The notes below the pieces were generated by a model. That model did no database searches, was not told the DNA's origin, and saw only the letters and a list, made by a program, of their open reading frames with translations. This document shows positions 48,658-56,578 of a stretch of DNA of 64,000 nt, one piece after another. How positions within the stretch are numbered: position 1 is the first letter of the stretch; each line of letters opens with the position of its first letter. Source of the stretch: an uncultured delta proteobacterium (GTDB taxonomy: Bacteria > Desulfobacterota > Desulfobulbia > Desulfobulbales > Desulfocapsaceae); NCBI GenBank assembly GCA_903875445.1, contig CAIQWD010000090.1, forward strand, positions 31,616 to 95,615, read 5' to 3'. Made by a program: the position numbers and the translations under genes.

Positions 48658-51600
48658 GTGGTGAAACAGTATACCGAAAACCAATATGATGATGACTTAA
48701 CTCTTGGTAATGATGAGCATGATGAATCATATTACACTGATGCGGATGATCTCTTTGAATTTTCAACAGATGATGAGTCACCCATCAGCCGCCTGAAGAG
48801 TTTGGTCCTGTCGATAGACTGGGAGATTACCGATGAGGTCTTACTTCAGTTCAATGAGGAGTTGCTCGATCTTAAGGGCATCTGGGCAGGGGAAACAATC
48901 AATTTGGTATATGTCCAGGCCTTGGAGAAGATAAGTAAATATATTTATCAGAATAAGGCCGATTCTCACCCTAATGCGATTAAGTTACTTCTCACTTTTT
49001 ATTATAACCTTGAGAAGATAGTGTCATCTCAAGATCTTTCAGAAGAACAGAAGAAAGAAATTCTTTTGGAAGACGTAAAAAAATTTGAGAATCTGAAACG
49101 TCAGATCAAACAGAAACCATCCTCCGTACCACACCGGGAACCTGTAAGGCCACAATCTCAAAAGATTATAAAAGAAGTCTCCAGTGAAGGTCAACTGCTG
49201 AATCTCAAGGCTATTGTTCTGGGGATTGATTGGGAGATTACCGACCAGGATCTGAATGATTTGCGACGGGAAGTTTTTCGGCTTGAGGAAAAATTTTCCG
49301 AAAGCCGCCCGAAACTCATTCTTCTTCAGGGTATCGGAACCCTTGCTACTTATATCAAGGTAAAGAAAAGCAATGCCCATCCTGATGCATTTAAGGTTAT
49401 GCAGCTTTTTTTTGAAGGCCTTGAAAAGATCGTTCAGAAACCAATGAGTTTGGAGGCGGAAAAAAATATCCTTTTTCCTGCTGTTGAGAAATTCAACTCC
49501 TTCAAGGCGTTGCTCGGACCGACGATTTCGCCTGATGCGATTATCAAAAAAGATGACGAGGCCATTGAGGATTATGGTTCGAAAAATAAGGTGAATGAGA
49601 TTTCACCAGCTTTGGCCGATGTATCGGAAGAGGAGGTAGGCTTCCAGGCTGATAAGGAGGCAGTGGCTTTGGGATTGAAAGATTCCGGTGGCGTCGCCTC
49701 TCATATCGATAATTTCTTTGGAGAAAATGCAGTAAATCAATTTTTCGCAGAAGAAGTTGTTGAACAAGATGAAAAGATCGAAGAATCTCCAGACATTATT
49801 GGTTTCCAAGGAGACGAGATCGTTGTCTCGGTCGAAAGGGATTTGGCACTTCAGGGGGTTGATGTTGAAGGGGATGATGAGGAGCAGCCGGAAAGTGAAG
49901 ATACTGTAACAGGAGAAGATATTTTTGCGCCTCTTGACTCTGAAGAGCCTGTCACAGTTGAAGAGGAGGAAGCTGCATTCGTGATCGAACCGGTTGTAAC
50001 GGACAAGGTCGCTCAACAGGAAGAAGAACAGGAGAAGTCGATATTGACAGAGGAAGCAATTGTCGTGGCAGCTGAGACGATATTCCCTGTAGATGCTCAA
50101 GAATTTCCTGAATTTGAGCAAGAAATTGTCGCTTTGGATAGAGAAAAAGCTCTTCAGGGTGTCAATGTCGAGACCGATGCCGATGACGATACCGACGAAT
50201 TATCCTTGCCCATGGAGGGGGAGGAATTGGCTCCTGCTCTTGCCGCAATGGACGAGGAAAGCCTTTTTAGTGCAACCACCCTTGATCGAGCACCGATCTC
50301 CAGCAGTGTTAGTGAAGAGATTGTCGGCACCATAGATGGATTGTTTCTTGACCATGATGGCATTTCTGCTATTCCTCCTTCCGGGAGTCTCCCAAAAGAA
50401 GATCAAGGTATTGATGCCAATACTACAGAAGTTCAAGAGGAAGAACTTATCGGTTTTGAAGACTGGCTGAAAGAGGATGGCAAAGAGGAAGATCTCTTGT
50501 CTGCAGCGGTTGCGGCGGAGGGCGTCCTGGAAGCAGACCAAGAGGCGTTTGTTAACGGTGCGGAGGAGCCGCTACCGGTGGAAGACGAGGCCGAAAATGA
50601 ACTCGCGACAATGGATTTTGTTGAGGATCAAGAAGATGACCTGAGTTCCTTCTTTACGGATAACGAGCTTGAGCAGAGCACTAAAGATGGTTCTGCAATT
50701 GACGCTCTTTTTGACAGCCTGGAAACCGACCTTGTTGAAGAAGAGATTGCTCCTCCAGCAATTATCGACAACGTAGATACATTTTTCAGTTCTGCAGAGG
50801 ACCGGGAAGAACCGGATGAGGTGGTACGACCCCGAGTATCCCCGGAAAAGAGGGAAGAGGATGTCGTCGAAAAACCAATGAGTGATCTCTTCGCCGAAAC
50901 TGATAGTGTTGAAGAGGAGGTGGTTTTTGAACTCTTCAAGGAAGAAATCGAACCGGATGTTGTGGTCGGACAGGAAAGTGGTGAAGAAAGAGAGTTGCCT
51001 GCTTTGGCAACGGTGCTTGCTTCTGATGCGATTCTGGAGATCGACTTGGTTGGAGCCCCTGGCGATGAGATTGTTGAAGAATTGGCAGCCGACGGTATCG
51101 CTGCTGCTGCAGAACGAAGAAAACTTGAGCCGCTTGGTGCTTTACAAGTTTGCATTGACTCCTTGAAGCTTGAACTGAGCGATACGATTATTGCTGGTTT
51201 GTTCCAGGAAATCAACACCCTGCGTCAAAAATGGGTCGAGAAACCGCTAGAAAAGACTTTCTTGCAGCTCTTGTCGACCATCACGCAACATATTGACAGC
51301 TATCGATACGAGTCCAGTGCAGAGGCATATGGACTTCTTGTTTCCATTTGTCAAACAATGTCCAATTTGCAGGCTGATGACCCCCGTGGTAATCAGGAAA
51401 ATTTGCTGGGTGCAACACTTAACGTCTTGGAGTGGCAGCAAGGCATGCTGTCGCGACAGGCAGTAAAAAAAGGGGACCAGTTGATTTTTGCCGATCCGCT
51501 ACGGACGGAAAAAGAGGACAACTATCGATCGGATGCGCAAAAAGACTTTGATAACATTTTACATCATTATGGAGACAGTGCAACCCAAGACGTCCATGAT

Positions 51601-51813
51601 GCCTATGATTTTCCTGGCGAAATTGCAGCAGAAGCCGATGACGGACTTTCTTTTGCAGATGAAATTACTGAAGGAAAAGTGATGCTGGAGGCGGAAAATG
51701 TTGAAGGCATAGGGGAAGCCTTTGCGGATGATCTGAAAAAAGAAATTGCCGCCTTACGGCAAACCTTGCAGATGGAGATAGCCGAGCTGCGGAGGGAATT
51801 AAAAAAAGATTAG
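48658..51813 (+). CDS. large acidic repeat protein (three copies of an approx. 110-aa helical domain plus long acidic linker)
   Basis: 1051 aa; repeats at about 48781-49110, 49190-49520, 51121-51460; GTG start; adjacent to MglA-like gene. Confidence 0.85.
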   Translation: MVKQYTENQYDDDLTLGNDEHDESYYTDADDLFEFSTDDESPISRLKSLVLSIDWEITDEVLLQFNEELLDLKGIWAGETINLVYVQALEKISKYIYQNKADSHPNAIKLLLTFYYNLEKIVSSQDLSEEQKKEILLEDVKKFENLKRQIKQKPSSVPHREPVRPQSQKIIKEVSSEGQLLNLKAIVLGIDWEITDQDLNDLRREVFRLEEKFSESRPKLILLQGIGTLATYIKVKKSNAHPDAFKVMQLFFEGLEKIVQKPMSLEAEKNILFPAVEKFNSFKALLGPTISPDAIIKKDDEAIEDYGSKNKVNEISPALADVSEEEVGFQADKEAVALGLKDSGGVASHIDNFFGENAVNQFFAEEVVEQDEKIEESPDIIGFQGDEIVVSVERDLALQGVDVEGDDEEQPESEDTVTGEDIFAPLDSEEPVTVEEEEAAFVIEPVVTDKVAQQEEEQEKSILTEEAIVVAAETIFPVDAQEFPEFEQEIVALDREKALQGVNVETDADDDTDELSLPMEGEELAPALAAMDEESLFSATTLDRAPISSSVSEEIVGTIDGLFLDHDGISAIPPSGSLPKEDQGIDANTTEVQEEELIGFEDWLKEDGKEEDLLSAAVAAEGVLEADQEAFVNGAEEPLPVEDEAENELATMDFVEDQEDDLSSFFTDNELEQSTKDGSAIDALFDSLETDLVEEEIAPPAIIDNVDTFFSSAEDREEPDEVVRPRVSPEKREEDVVEKPMSDLFAETDSVEEEVVFELFKEEIEPDVVVGQESGEERELPALATVLASDAILEIDLVGAPGDEIVEELAADGIAAAAERRKLEPLGALQVCIDSLKLELSDTIIAGLFQEINTLRQKWVEKPLEKTFLQLLSTITQHIDSYRYESSAEAYGLLVSICQTMSNLQADDPRGNQENLLGATLNVLEWQQGMLSRQAVKKGDQLIFADPLRTEKEDNYRSDAQKDFDNILHHYGDSATQDVHDAYDFPGEIAAEADDGLSFADEITEGKVMLEAENVEGIGEAFADDLKKEIAALRQTLQMEIAELRRELKKD

Positions 51814-51850
51814 GAGTCGTTAAGCACTGCCCGAAAAATTTGCTGTTTGG

Positions 51851-51888
51851 AAAAGGGTTATCTCCCGTGTAGGGAGATAACCCTTTTT
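51851..51888 (+). terminator. Rho-independent terminator after acidic repeat protein
   Basis: AAAAGGGTTATCTCCC-GTGTA-GGGAGATAACCC-T7. Confidence 0.88.
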
Positions 51889-51915
51889 TTCTCTCTTACT
51901 GCCGGGTCATGATGA

Positions 51916-51959
51916 GTTGAGTTTGCCTCCAGCGGTTGCTTAACTTCTGGAGGCAAACT
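51916..51959 (-). terminator. inverted repeat at coaD 3' end
   Basis: GTTTGCCTCCAG...CTGGAGGCAAAC overlapping the coaD stop region. Confidence 0.5.
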
Positions 51960-52449
51960 TCTCTTTTAACATCTCGTTTACGTGTGGGGGAACCAAGTCG
52001 CTCACATTGCCGCCGTTTCGAGCCGCATCCTTGATAATTGAAGAACTGATATAGATCCAACGAAATCCGGGCATGAGAAAAACCGATTCAACCTCTCGCT
52101 GCAATTTTCTATTCATCAGCGCAAGCTGGAATTCGTAATCGAAGTCCGAGACCGCACGAATCCCCCGAACAATAGCTCTGGCATTTTGTCGATATGCATA
52201 ATCGACGAGGAGACCTTTTACCGAGCTGACCTGTATACGTTCCCGATCTCGAAAAGAGTCTTCAATCATTTTTATACGTTCGGCCAGGGTAAAGACGGGG
52301 TCTTTGGCTGAATTGACGGCAACGGCAACGATGACCTTGTCAAACAGGTTGAGGGCGCGATTAATGATATCAACATGACCCATGGTAATGGGGTCAAAGG
52401 TTCCCGGGTAGACTGCTATTGAAGGTCGAGGATCAATTTCTTTTGTCAT
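51940..52449 (-). CDS. coaD: phosphopantetheine adenylyltransferase
   Basis: AVYPGTFDPITMGHVDIINRAL, YISSSIIKDAARNGGNVSDLVPPHV. Confidence 0.95.
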   Translation of the reverse strand: MTKEIDPRPSIAVYPGTFDPITMGHVDIINRALNLFDKVIVAVAVNSAKDPVFTLAERIKMIEDSFRDRERIQVSSVKGLLVDYAYRQNARAIVRGIRAVSDFDYEFQLALMNRKLQREVESVFLMPGFRWIYISSSIIKDAARNGGNVSDLVPPHVNEMLKEKFASRS

Positions 52450-52511
52450 TTCTTCAGTTCTTGCGGATTGATGGGGAATATTGTGTCCTGTCGGCTTGTT
52501 ATGACTTACCA

Positions 52512-53093
52512 TCAACAGGACGATTTATAGAGCCAAAAGCCACTCTCGCCATAGACACGCTTGTCAATCAGGTGGAGGTGAGCTGCTTCGCCCGGGAGCG
52601 GTATATTAAACCTTTCTTCAATAATGAGCATGCCATTTTCGGCGAGCAGGGTGCTTTCAGCGATAGAACTGAGGACAGATAGGGAAATGTTTTTGCCGTA
52701 AGGGGGGTCGGCAAAGATGAGGTCAAAGCCTGTTTCCGTTGTCGCGAGGAAATGCATGGGTGGCACACCCTTGGCTAAATCGTGTCGGATAACTCGAAGG
52801 CGGCAACTGCCTGTATACTTTGCAAGACAAAGTCCGATGTTTTTATTGATGAGGTCGAGAGCCAGGCGACTCTTGTCAATGAAAACGACAAAACCGGCAT
52901 CCCGACTGAATGCTTCGAGTCCCATGGCCCCGGTGCCGGCAAAAAGATCGAGGACCTTTGCCCCTTGAACCGATTTGCCAAGAATACTGAACAAGGCTTC
53001 CCGCGCCCTATCGGATGTCGGTCGGATGCTCTTGTCGTGAAGAGGAGGGGTGAAAAGTTTTCGACCTTTTTCTCTCCCGCTGATAATTCTCAA
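52512..53093 (-). CDS. rsmD: 16S rRNA (guanine(966)-N(2))-methyltransferase RsmD
   Basis: MRIISGREKGRKLFTP...RPTSDRAREALFSIL, VLDLFAGTGAMGLEAFSR, DLIFADPPYGK. Confidence 0.94.
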   Translation of the reverse strand: MRIISGREKGRKLFTPPLHDKSIRPTSDRAREALFSILGKSVQGAKVLDLFAGTGAMGLEAFSRDAGFVVFIDKSRLALDLINKNIGLCLAKYTGSCRLRVIRHDLAKGVPPMHFLATTETGFDLIFADPPYGKNISLSVLSSIAESTLLAENGMLIIEERFNIPLPGEAAHLHLIDKRVYGESGFWLYKSSC

Positions 53094-53168
53094 AAGTTCA
53101 CGAGACCGAAAAGAAGGTTGACCTTGAAAAGATTGCCAAGGAGCAGGAATTGAGCATGAACCGGCAAG

Positions 53169-53813
53169 CTATTTAAGGTACCCCAAAACAGTCTCTCCGG
53201 CGCGAACATTTTGACCAGGTTTTATCGCCAGCTCAGTTTCCAGAGGAAGGTAAAGATCTACCCTTGAGCCAAATCGAATAAGCCCGAATCGTTTGCCCCT
53301 GGTCACGGCATCACCTGCTTCCAGCCAACAGATAATTCTTCTGGCAATAAGTCCGGCAATCTGGACAAAGGCGATTTTTTTCCCTTCCGGGGTGGTTATA
53401 ATGCTGGCACAGTATTCGTTTTGCAATCCGCCCTTTTGACTGTCGGCGGAGTAAAATTTCCCCGGTTTGTAGAGAATTTTCTCCACCGTGCCACTGCAGG
53501 GAATCCTGTTGACATGGACGTTGAAGACATTCATGAAGACAGAAATTTTTTGGACCTCGTTGCCGGTAAACCTATCGTCGGTAACCCGCTCGATGAGAAT
53601 AACTTTGCCGTCGGCGGGGGAAACCAGTGCGTCGGGGCGGTCCGGTCCCAGACGTTCAGGGTCTCGGAAAAAACAAAGGACAAAGATAGTGGCAACCAGC
53701 AAGAAACCGGTAGTGATTTTCATTGAAAGAATGGCCGCCAGGAGGGTGGCGAAAGCCAGCACAAATATGAAAGGATACCCTTCTTTGGCTACGGGTACTT
53801 GCGGTGTCAACAT
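53169..53813 (-). CDS. psd: phosphatidylserine decarboxylase (short, PSD-A type)
   Basis: FFRDPER...LVSPADGKV, FMNVFNVHVNRIPCSG, GLIRFGSRVDLYLP. Confidence 0.92.
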   Translation of the reverse strand: MLTPQVPVAKEGYPFIFVLAFATLLAAILSMKITTGFLLVATIFVLCFFRDPERLGPDRPDALVSPADGKVILIERVTDDRFTGNEVQKISVFMNVFNVHVNRIPCSGTVEKILYKPGKFYSADSQKGGLQNEYCASIITTPEGKKIAFVQIAGLIARRIICWLEAGDAVTRGKRFGLIRFGSRVDLYLPLETELAIKPGQNVRAGETVLGYLK

Positions 53814-53844
53814 AAGATTAATTCTCTGGGTTTTTGCAAAACAT

Positions 53845-54330
53845 TTATTTGGTTTTGGTGGCGCGAGACATGGCTATTATTCCTGTGCGAATAATCTCCT
53901 TGATGCCGATTGGTCGAAGGATGTCGATCACAGCCTGTATCTTTGATGCCGAACCGGTGAGTTCTATCGCGTAGCTTTTAGCGCTTACATCGACGACTTT
54001 GCCGCGAAAAATGTCCACGACGCGGAGGACTTCCGCCCGGGTGTGGGCTTCGGCCTTGACGCGAAGCAGCACCATTTCCCTTTCGACGTAGTCCTTGTCG
54101 TTGATTTCCGTAACCTTGATGACATCAATGAGTTTATTCAGCTGTTTGGTGATCTGTTCGATAATTGAGTCTTCACCTCTGGACACCACGGTGAGACAGG
54201 AAATCTTCGGATCAAGGGTTTCGGCGACGCAGAGACTCTCGATATTGAAGCCGCGACCGCTGAAAAGCCCGGTTACTCGGGAAAGCACTCCCGGCTTATT
54301 TTGAAGAAGCACTGAAATCGTATGTTTCAT
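53845..54330 (-). CDS. ilvN: acetolactate synthase small subunit
   Basis: MKHTISVLLQNKPGVLSRVTGLFSGRGFNIESL, KLIDVIKV, IIRTGIIAMSR. Confidence 0.95.
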   Translation of the reverse strand: MKHTISVLLQNKPGVLSRVTGLFSGRGFNIESLCVAETLDPKISCLTVVSRGEDSIIEQITKQLNKLIDVIKVTEINDKDYVEREMVLLRVKAEAHTRAEVLRVVDIFRGKVVDVSAKSYAIELTGSASKIQAVIDILRPIGIKEIIRTGIIAMSRATKTK

Positions 54331-54371
54331 CGGTATAATCCTGGTTGTCTGAGTTCAGCTATTCTTGACAT

Positions 54372-56072
54372 CTAAACAAGTAACATTTCCGTGGTTGCTT
54401 TGCCGGCCGGAACCATCGGGTAGACCCCTTCTTCACGCTCAATCTTGAAGTCCATGATAACAAGGTTGTTGGTTTGCAGGGCTTCCCTGATGACCGGTTC
54501 GACCTCGCTTTTTGTTGTTGCTCTGAGGCCAACCGCTCCATAAGCCCTGGCAAGTTCGACGAAATCCGGGACTACATCCATGGTCGTCGAGGCATAGCGT
54601 TTGTTGTAAAACAGCTCCTGCCACTGGCGCACCATGCCAAGATAGCCATTGTTGAGGATGGCAATTTTTACCGGGCAGCTATATTGCTTGGCGGTGGCCA
54701 GTTCCTGGATATTCATCTGAATTGAGCCGTCTCCGGCAATATCGATGACCGTGCGATCGGGAAAAGCCATCTGGGCACCTATGGCGGCGGGGAGGCCGAA
54801 TCCCATGGTACCCAAACCACCGGAGGTTACAAAGTGACGCGGGTAATCAAACGTGTAAAACTGGGCAGCCCACATTTGGTTTTGCCCGACCTCGGTTGTT
54901 ATGATCGCTTTACCACCGGTAAGCCGGTGCAGTGTTTCAATCACGTACTGGGGTTTGATAATGGTATTATTTTCCTTGTATGCCAGTGGATGTTTTTCTG
55001 TCCACTCGCGAGTCAGGGCAAGCCAAGGTTTCAGACGTTCAGCCTGCTCCATCGGCTGGAAGTCCGATTCGGCATCAAACCATTTGTTGATGGCCGTAAG
55101 GGCATTCTTGCAATCGGCGACAATGGGGATATCGACCCGCACATTCTTACTGATGGAGGTGGGATCGATATCGATATGGATGATGTCAGCTTTGCTAGCA
55201 AAATCGGCAAGTTTGCCGGTGACTCGGTCATCAAAGCGAGCCCCGACGGCGATCAGCAGATCGCTTTCGGCAACGGCCATATTGGCGGTGTAGGTGCCAT
55301 GCATTCCCAGCATTCCCATGGACAGTTTCTGGCTGCCGGGATAGGCTCCCAGGCCCATGAGTGTCATGGTCACCGGGATACTCAGTTTTTCGGCCAGTTC
55401 CGTGAGTTCCTTGCTGGAATTCGACAAGATAACCCCACCGCCGACGTACAGCACAGGTTGCGTTGCCTTCATAATCCGTCGGCAAGCCTTTTCGATCTGT
55501 ACCGGATGGGGATTATAGGTCGGCTGGTAGCTCGATATATGGATCGGCGTCTTTTCCGGGTAGGTGAGTTTTGTGGCGACAAGGTCCTTAGGCAGGTCGA
55601 CAAGGACCGGACCCGGCCTGCCTGTGCGGGCAATATGAAAGGCCTCTCGCAGGGTTGCAACCAGATCCTCGACGTTACTCACCAGGTAGTTGTGTTTGGT
55701 GCATGGCCTGGTAATGCCGACAATATCGACTTCCTGGAAGGCATCGTTACCGATCAATGGACGGGGTACTTGACCGGTGAGGATGACCAGGGGGATTGAG
55801 TCCATGTGGGCGGTGGCGATACCGGTAACACCATTGGTCGCACCCGGTCCGGAGGTCAAGAGGGCCACACCGACTTCGCCACTGACTCTGGCAAAGCCAT
55901 CTGCCGCATGCACTGCCCCTTGTTCATGCCGCACCAGGACGTTGGTGATGTCGGAATCCATCAAGGCGTCGAAAAGGTCAAGAACCGCCCCGCCGGGATA
56001 TCCGAATATTGTTTTTACGCCTTCTTCCTGAAGGCACCTGACGATTGCCTGGGATCCGGTAATTTTTCCCAT
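54372..56072 (-). CDS. ilvB: acetolactate synthase large subunit
   Basis: MGKITGSQAIVRCLQEEGVKTIFGYPGGAVLDLFDAL...GDGSIQMNIQELATAKQYSCPVKIAILNNGYLGMVRQWQELFY. Confidence 0.95.
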   Translation of the reverse strand: MGKITGSQAIVRCLQEEGVKTIFGYPGGAVLDLFDALMDSDITNVLVRHEQGAVHAADGFARVSGEVGVALLTSGPGATNGVTGIATAHMDSIPLVILTGQVPRPLIGNDAFQEVDIVGITRPCTKHNYLVSNVEDLVATLREAFHIARTGRPGPVLVDLPKDLVATKLTYPEKTPIHISSYQPTYNPHPVQIEKACRRIMKATQPVLYVGGGVILSNSSKELTELAEKLSIPVTMTLMGLGAYPGSQKLSMGMLGMHGTYTANMAVAESDLLIAVGARFDDRVTGKLADFASKADIIHIDIDPTSISKNVRVDIPIVADCKNALTAINKWFDAESDFQPMEQAERLKPWLALTREWTEKHPLAYKENNTIIKPQYVIETLHRLTGGKAIITTEVGQNQMWAAQFYTFDYPRHFVTSGGLGTMGFGLPAAIGAQMAFPDRTVIDIAGDGSIQMNIQELATAKQYSCPVKIAILNNGYLGMVRQWQELFYNKRYASTTMDVVPDFVELARAYGAVGLRATTKSEVEPVIREALQTNNLVIMDFKIEREEGVYPMVPAGKATTEMLLV

Positions 56073-56332
56073 GAATCCATTCCCTTGTAAAAGTTGAAAC
56101 TGTTTTGGACAATTGCAGTGTTTCTTGAAAAAACCTGTAACTATTGTAGAGGAAAGAGAAATATATCTGTGAACACCACATCTGTCAACGGGCAAAGGAT
56201 GGAGGAAGGCCATAGTGACATGAAATATTTCTCCTGCTGCGGGGAGGTTAGCATTCGGGAAACACTGTCAATATCCGGTAGATGCGGGACAGGGGCGGAC
56301 GCTCATGTTTTTGTGGCAATGGAGAAAACCCC

Positions 56333-56390
56333 TTGACAACATCCAACCGGGACGTGTAGTCTTGACAAACTTACAATTTCTTTGAATTTT
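56333..56390 (+). promoter_or_regulatory. predicted leuA promoter region with two TTGACA elements
   Basis: TTGACA at 56333-56338 and again at 56362-56367; second followed by N17-AATTTT (weak -10). Confidence 0.4.
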
Positions 56391-56404
56391 ACAAGCTGAA
56401 AAAC

Positions 56405-56485
56405 ATGGTCATCGCAAACTCGCCTCTCGCTCTGCTTCTAGGTTATCCGCCGGTTGATTCCGTGGCTGATACGGAGGGGTTGTAG
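56405..56485 (+). CDS. leucine leader peptide (MVIANSPLALLLGYPPVDSVADTEGL)
   Basis: 26-aa ORF with LALLL run between predicted promoter and terminator hairpin upstream of leuA. Confidence 0.75.
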   Translation: MVIANSPLALLLGYPPVDSVADTEGL

Positions 56486-56515
56486 TTTGTTGTAAATAAC
56501 TCTGTTACCCAAAAA

Positions 56516-56548
56516 GGCCACGGTTGAAAAACCGTGGCCTTTTTTTTT
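56516..56548 (+). terminator. attenuator terminator upstream of leuA
   Basis: GGCCACGGTT-GAAA-AACCGTGGCC followed by T9; leader CCGTGGC (56460-56466) can compete for the 5' arm. Confidence 0.85.
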
Positions 56549-56578
56549 GAGTATTGATTTTTTGAGCAAGGAGAAACA

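Noticed and set aside
54834-55799. 321-aa ORF on + strand
   Set aside because: Antisense to ilvB, which is unambiguous.
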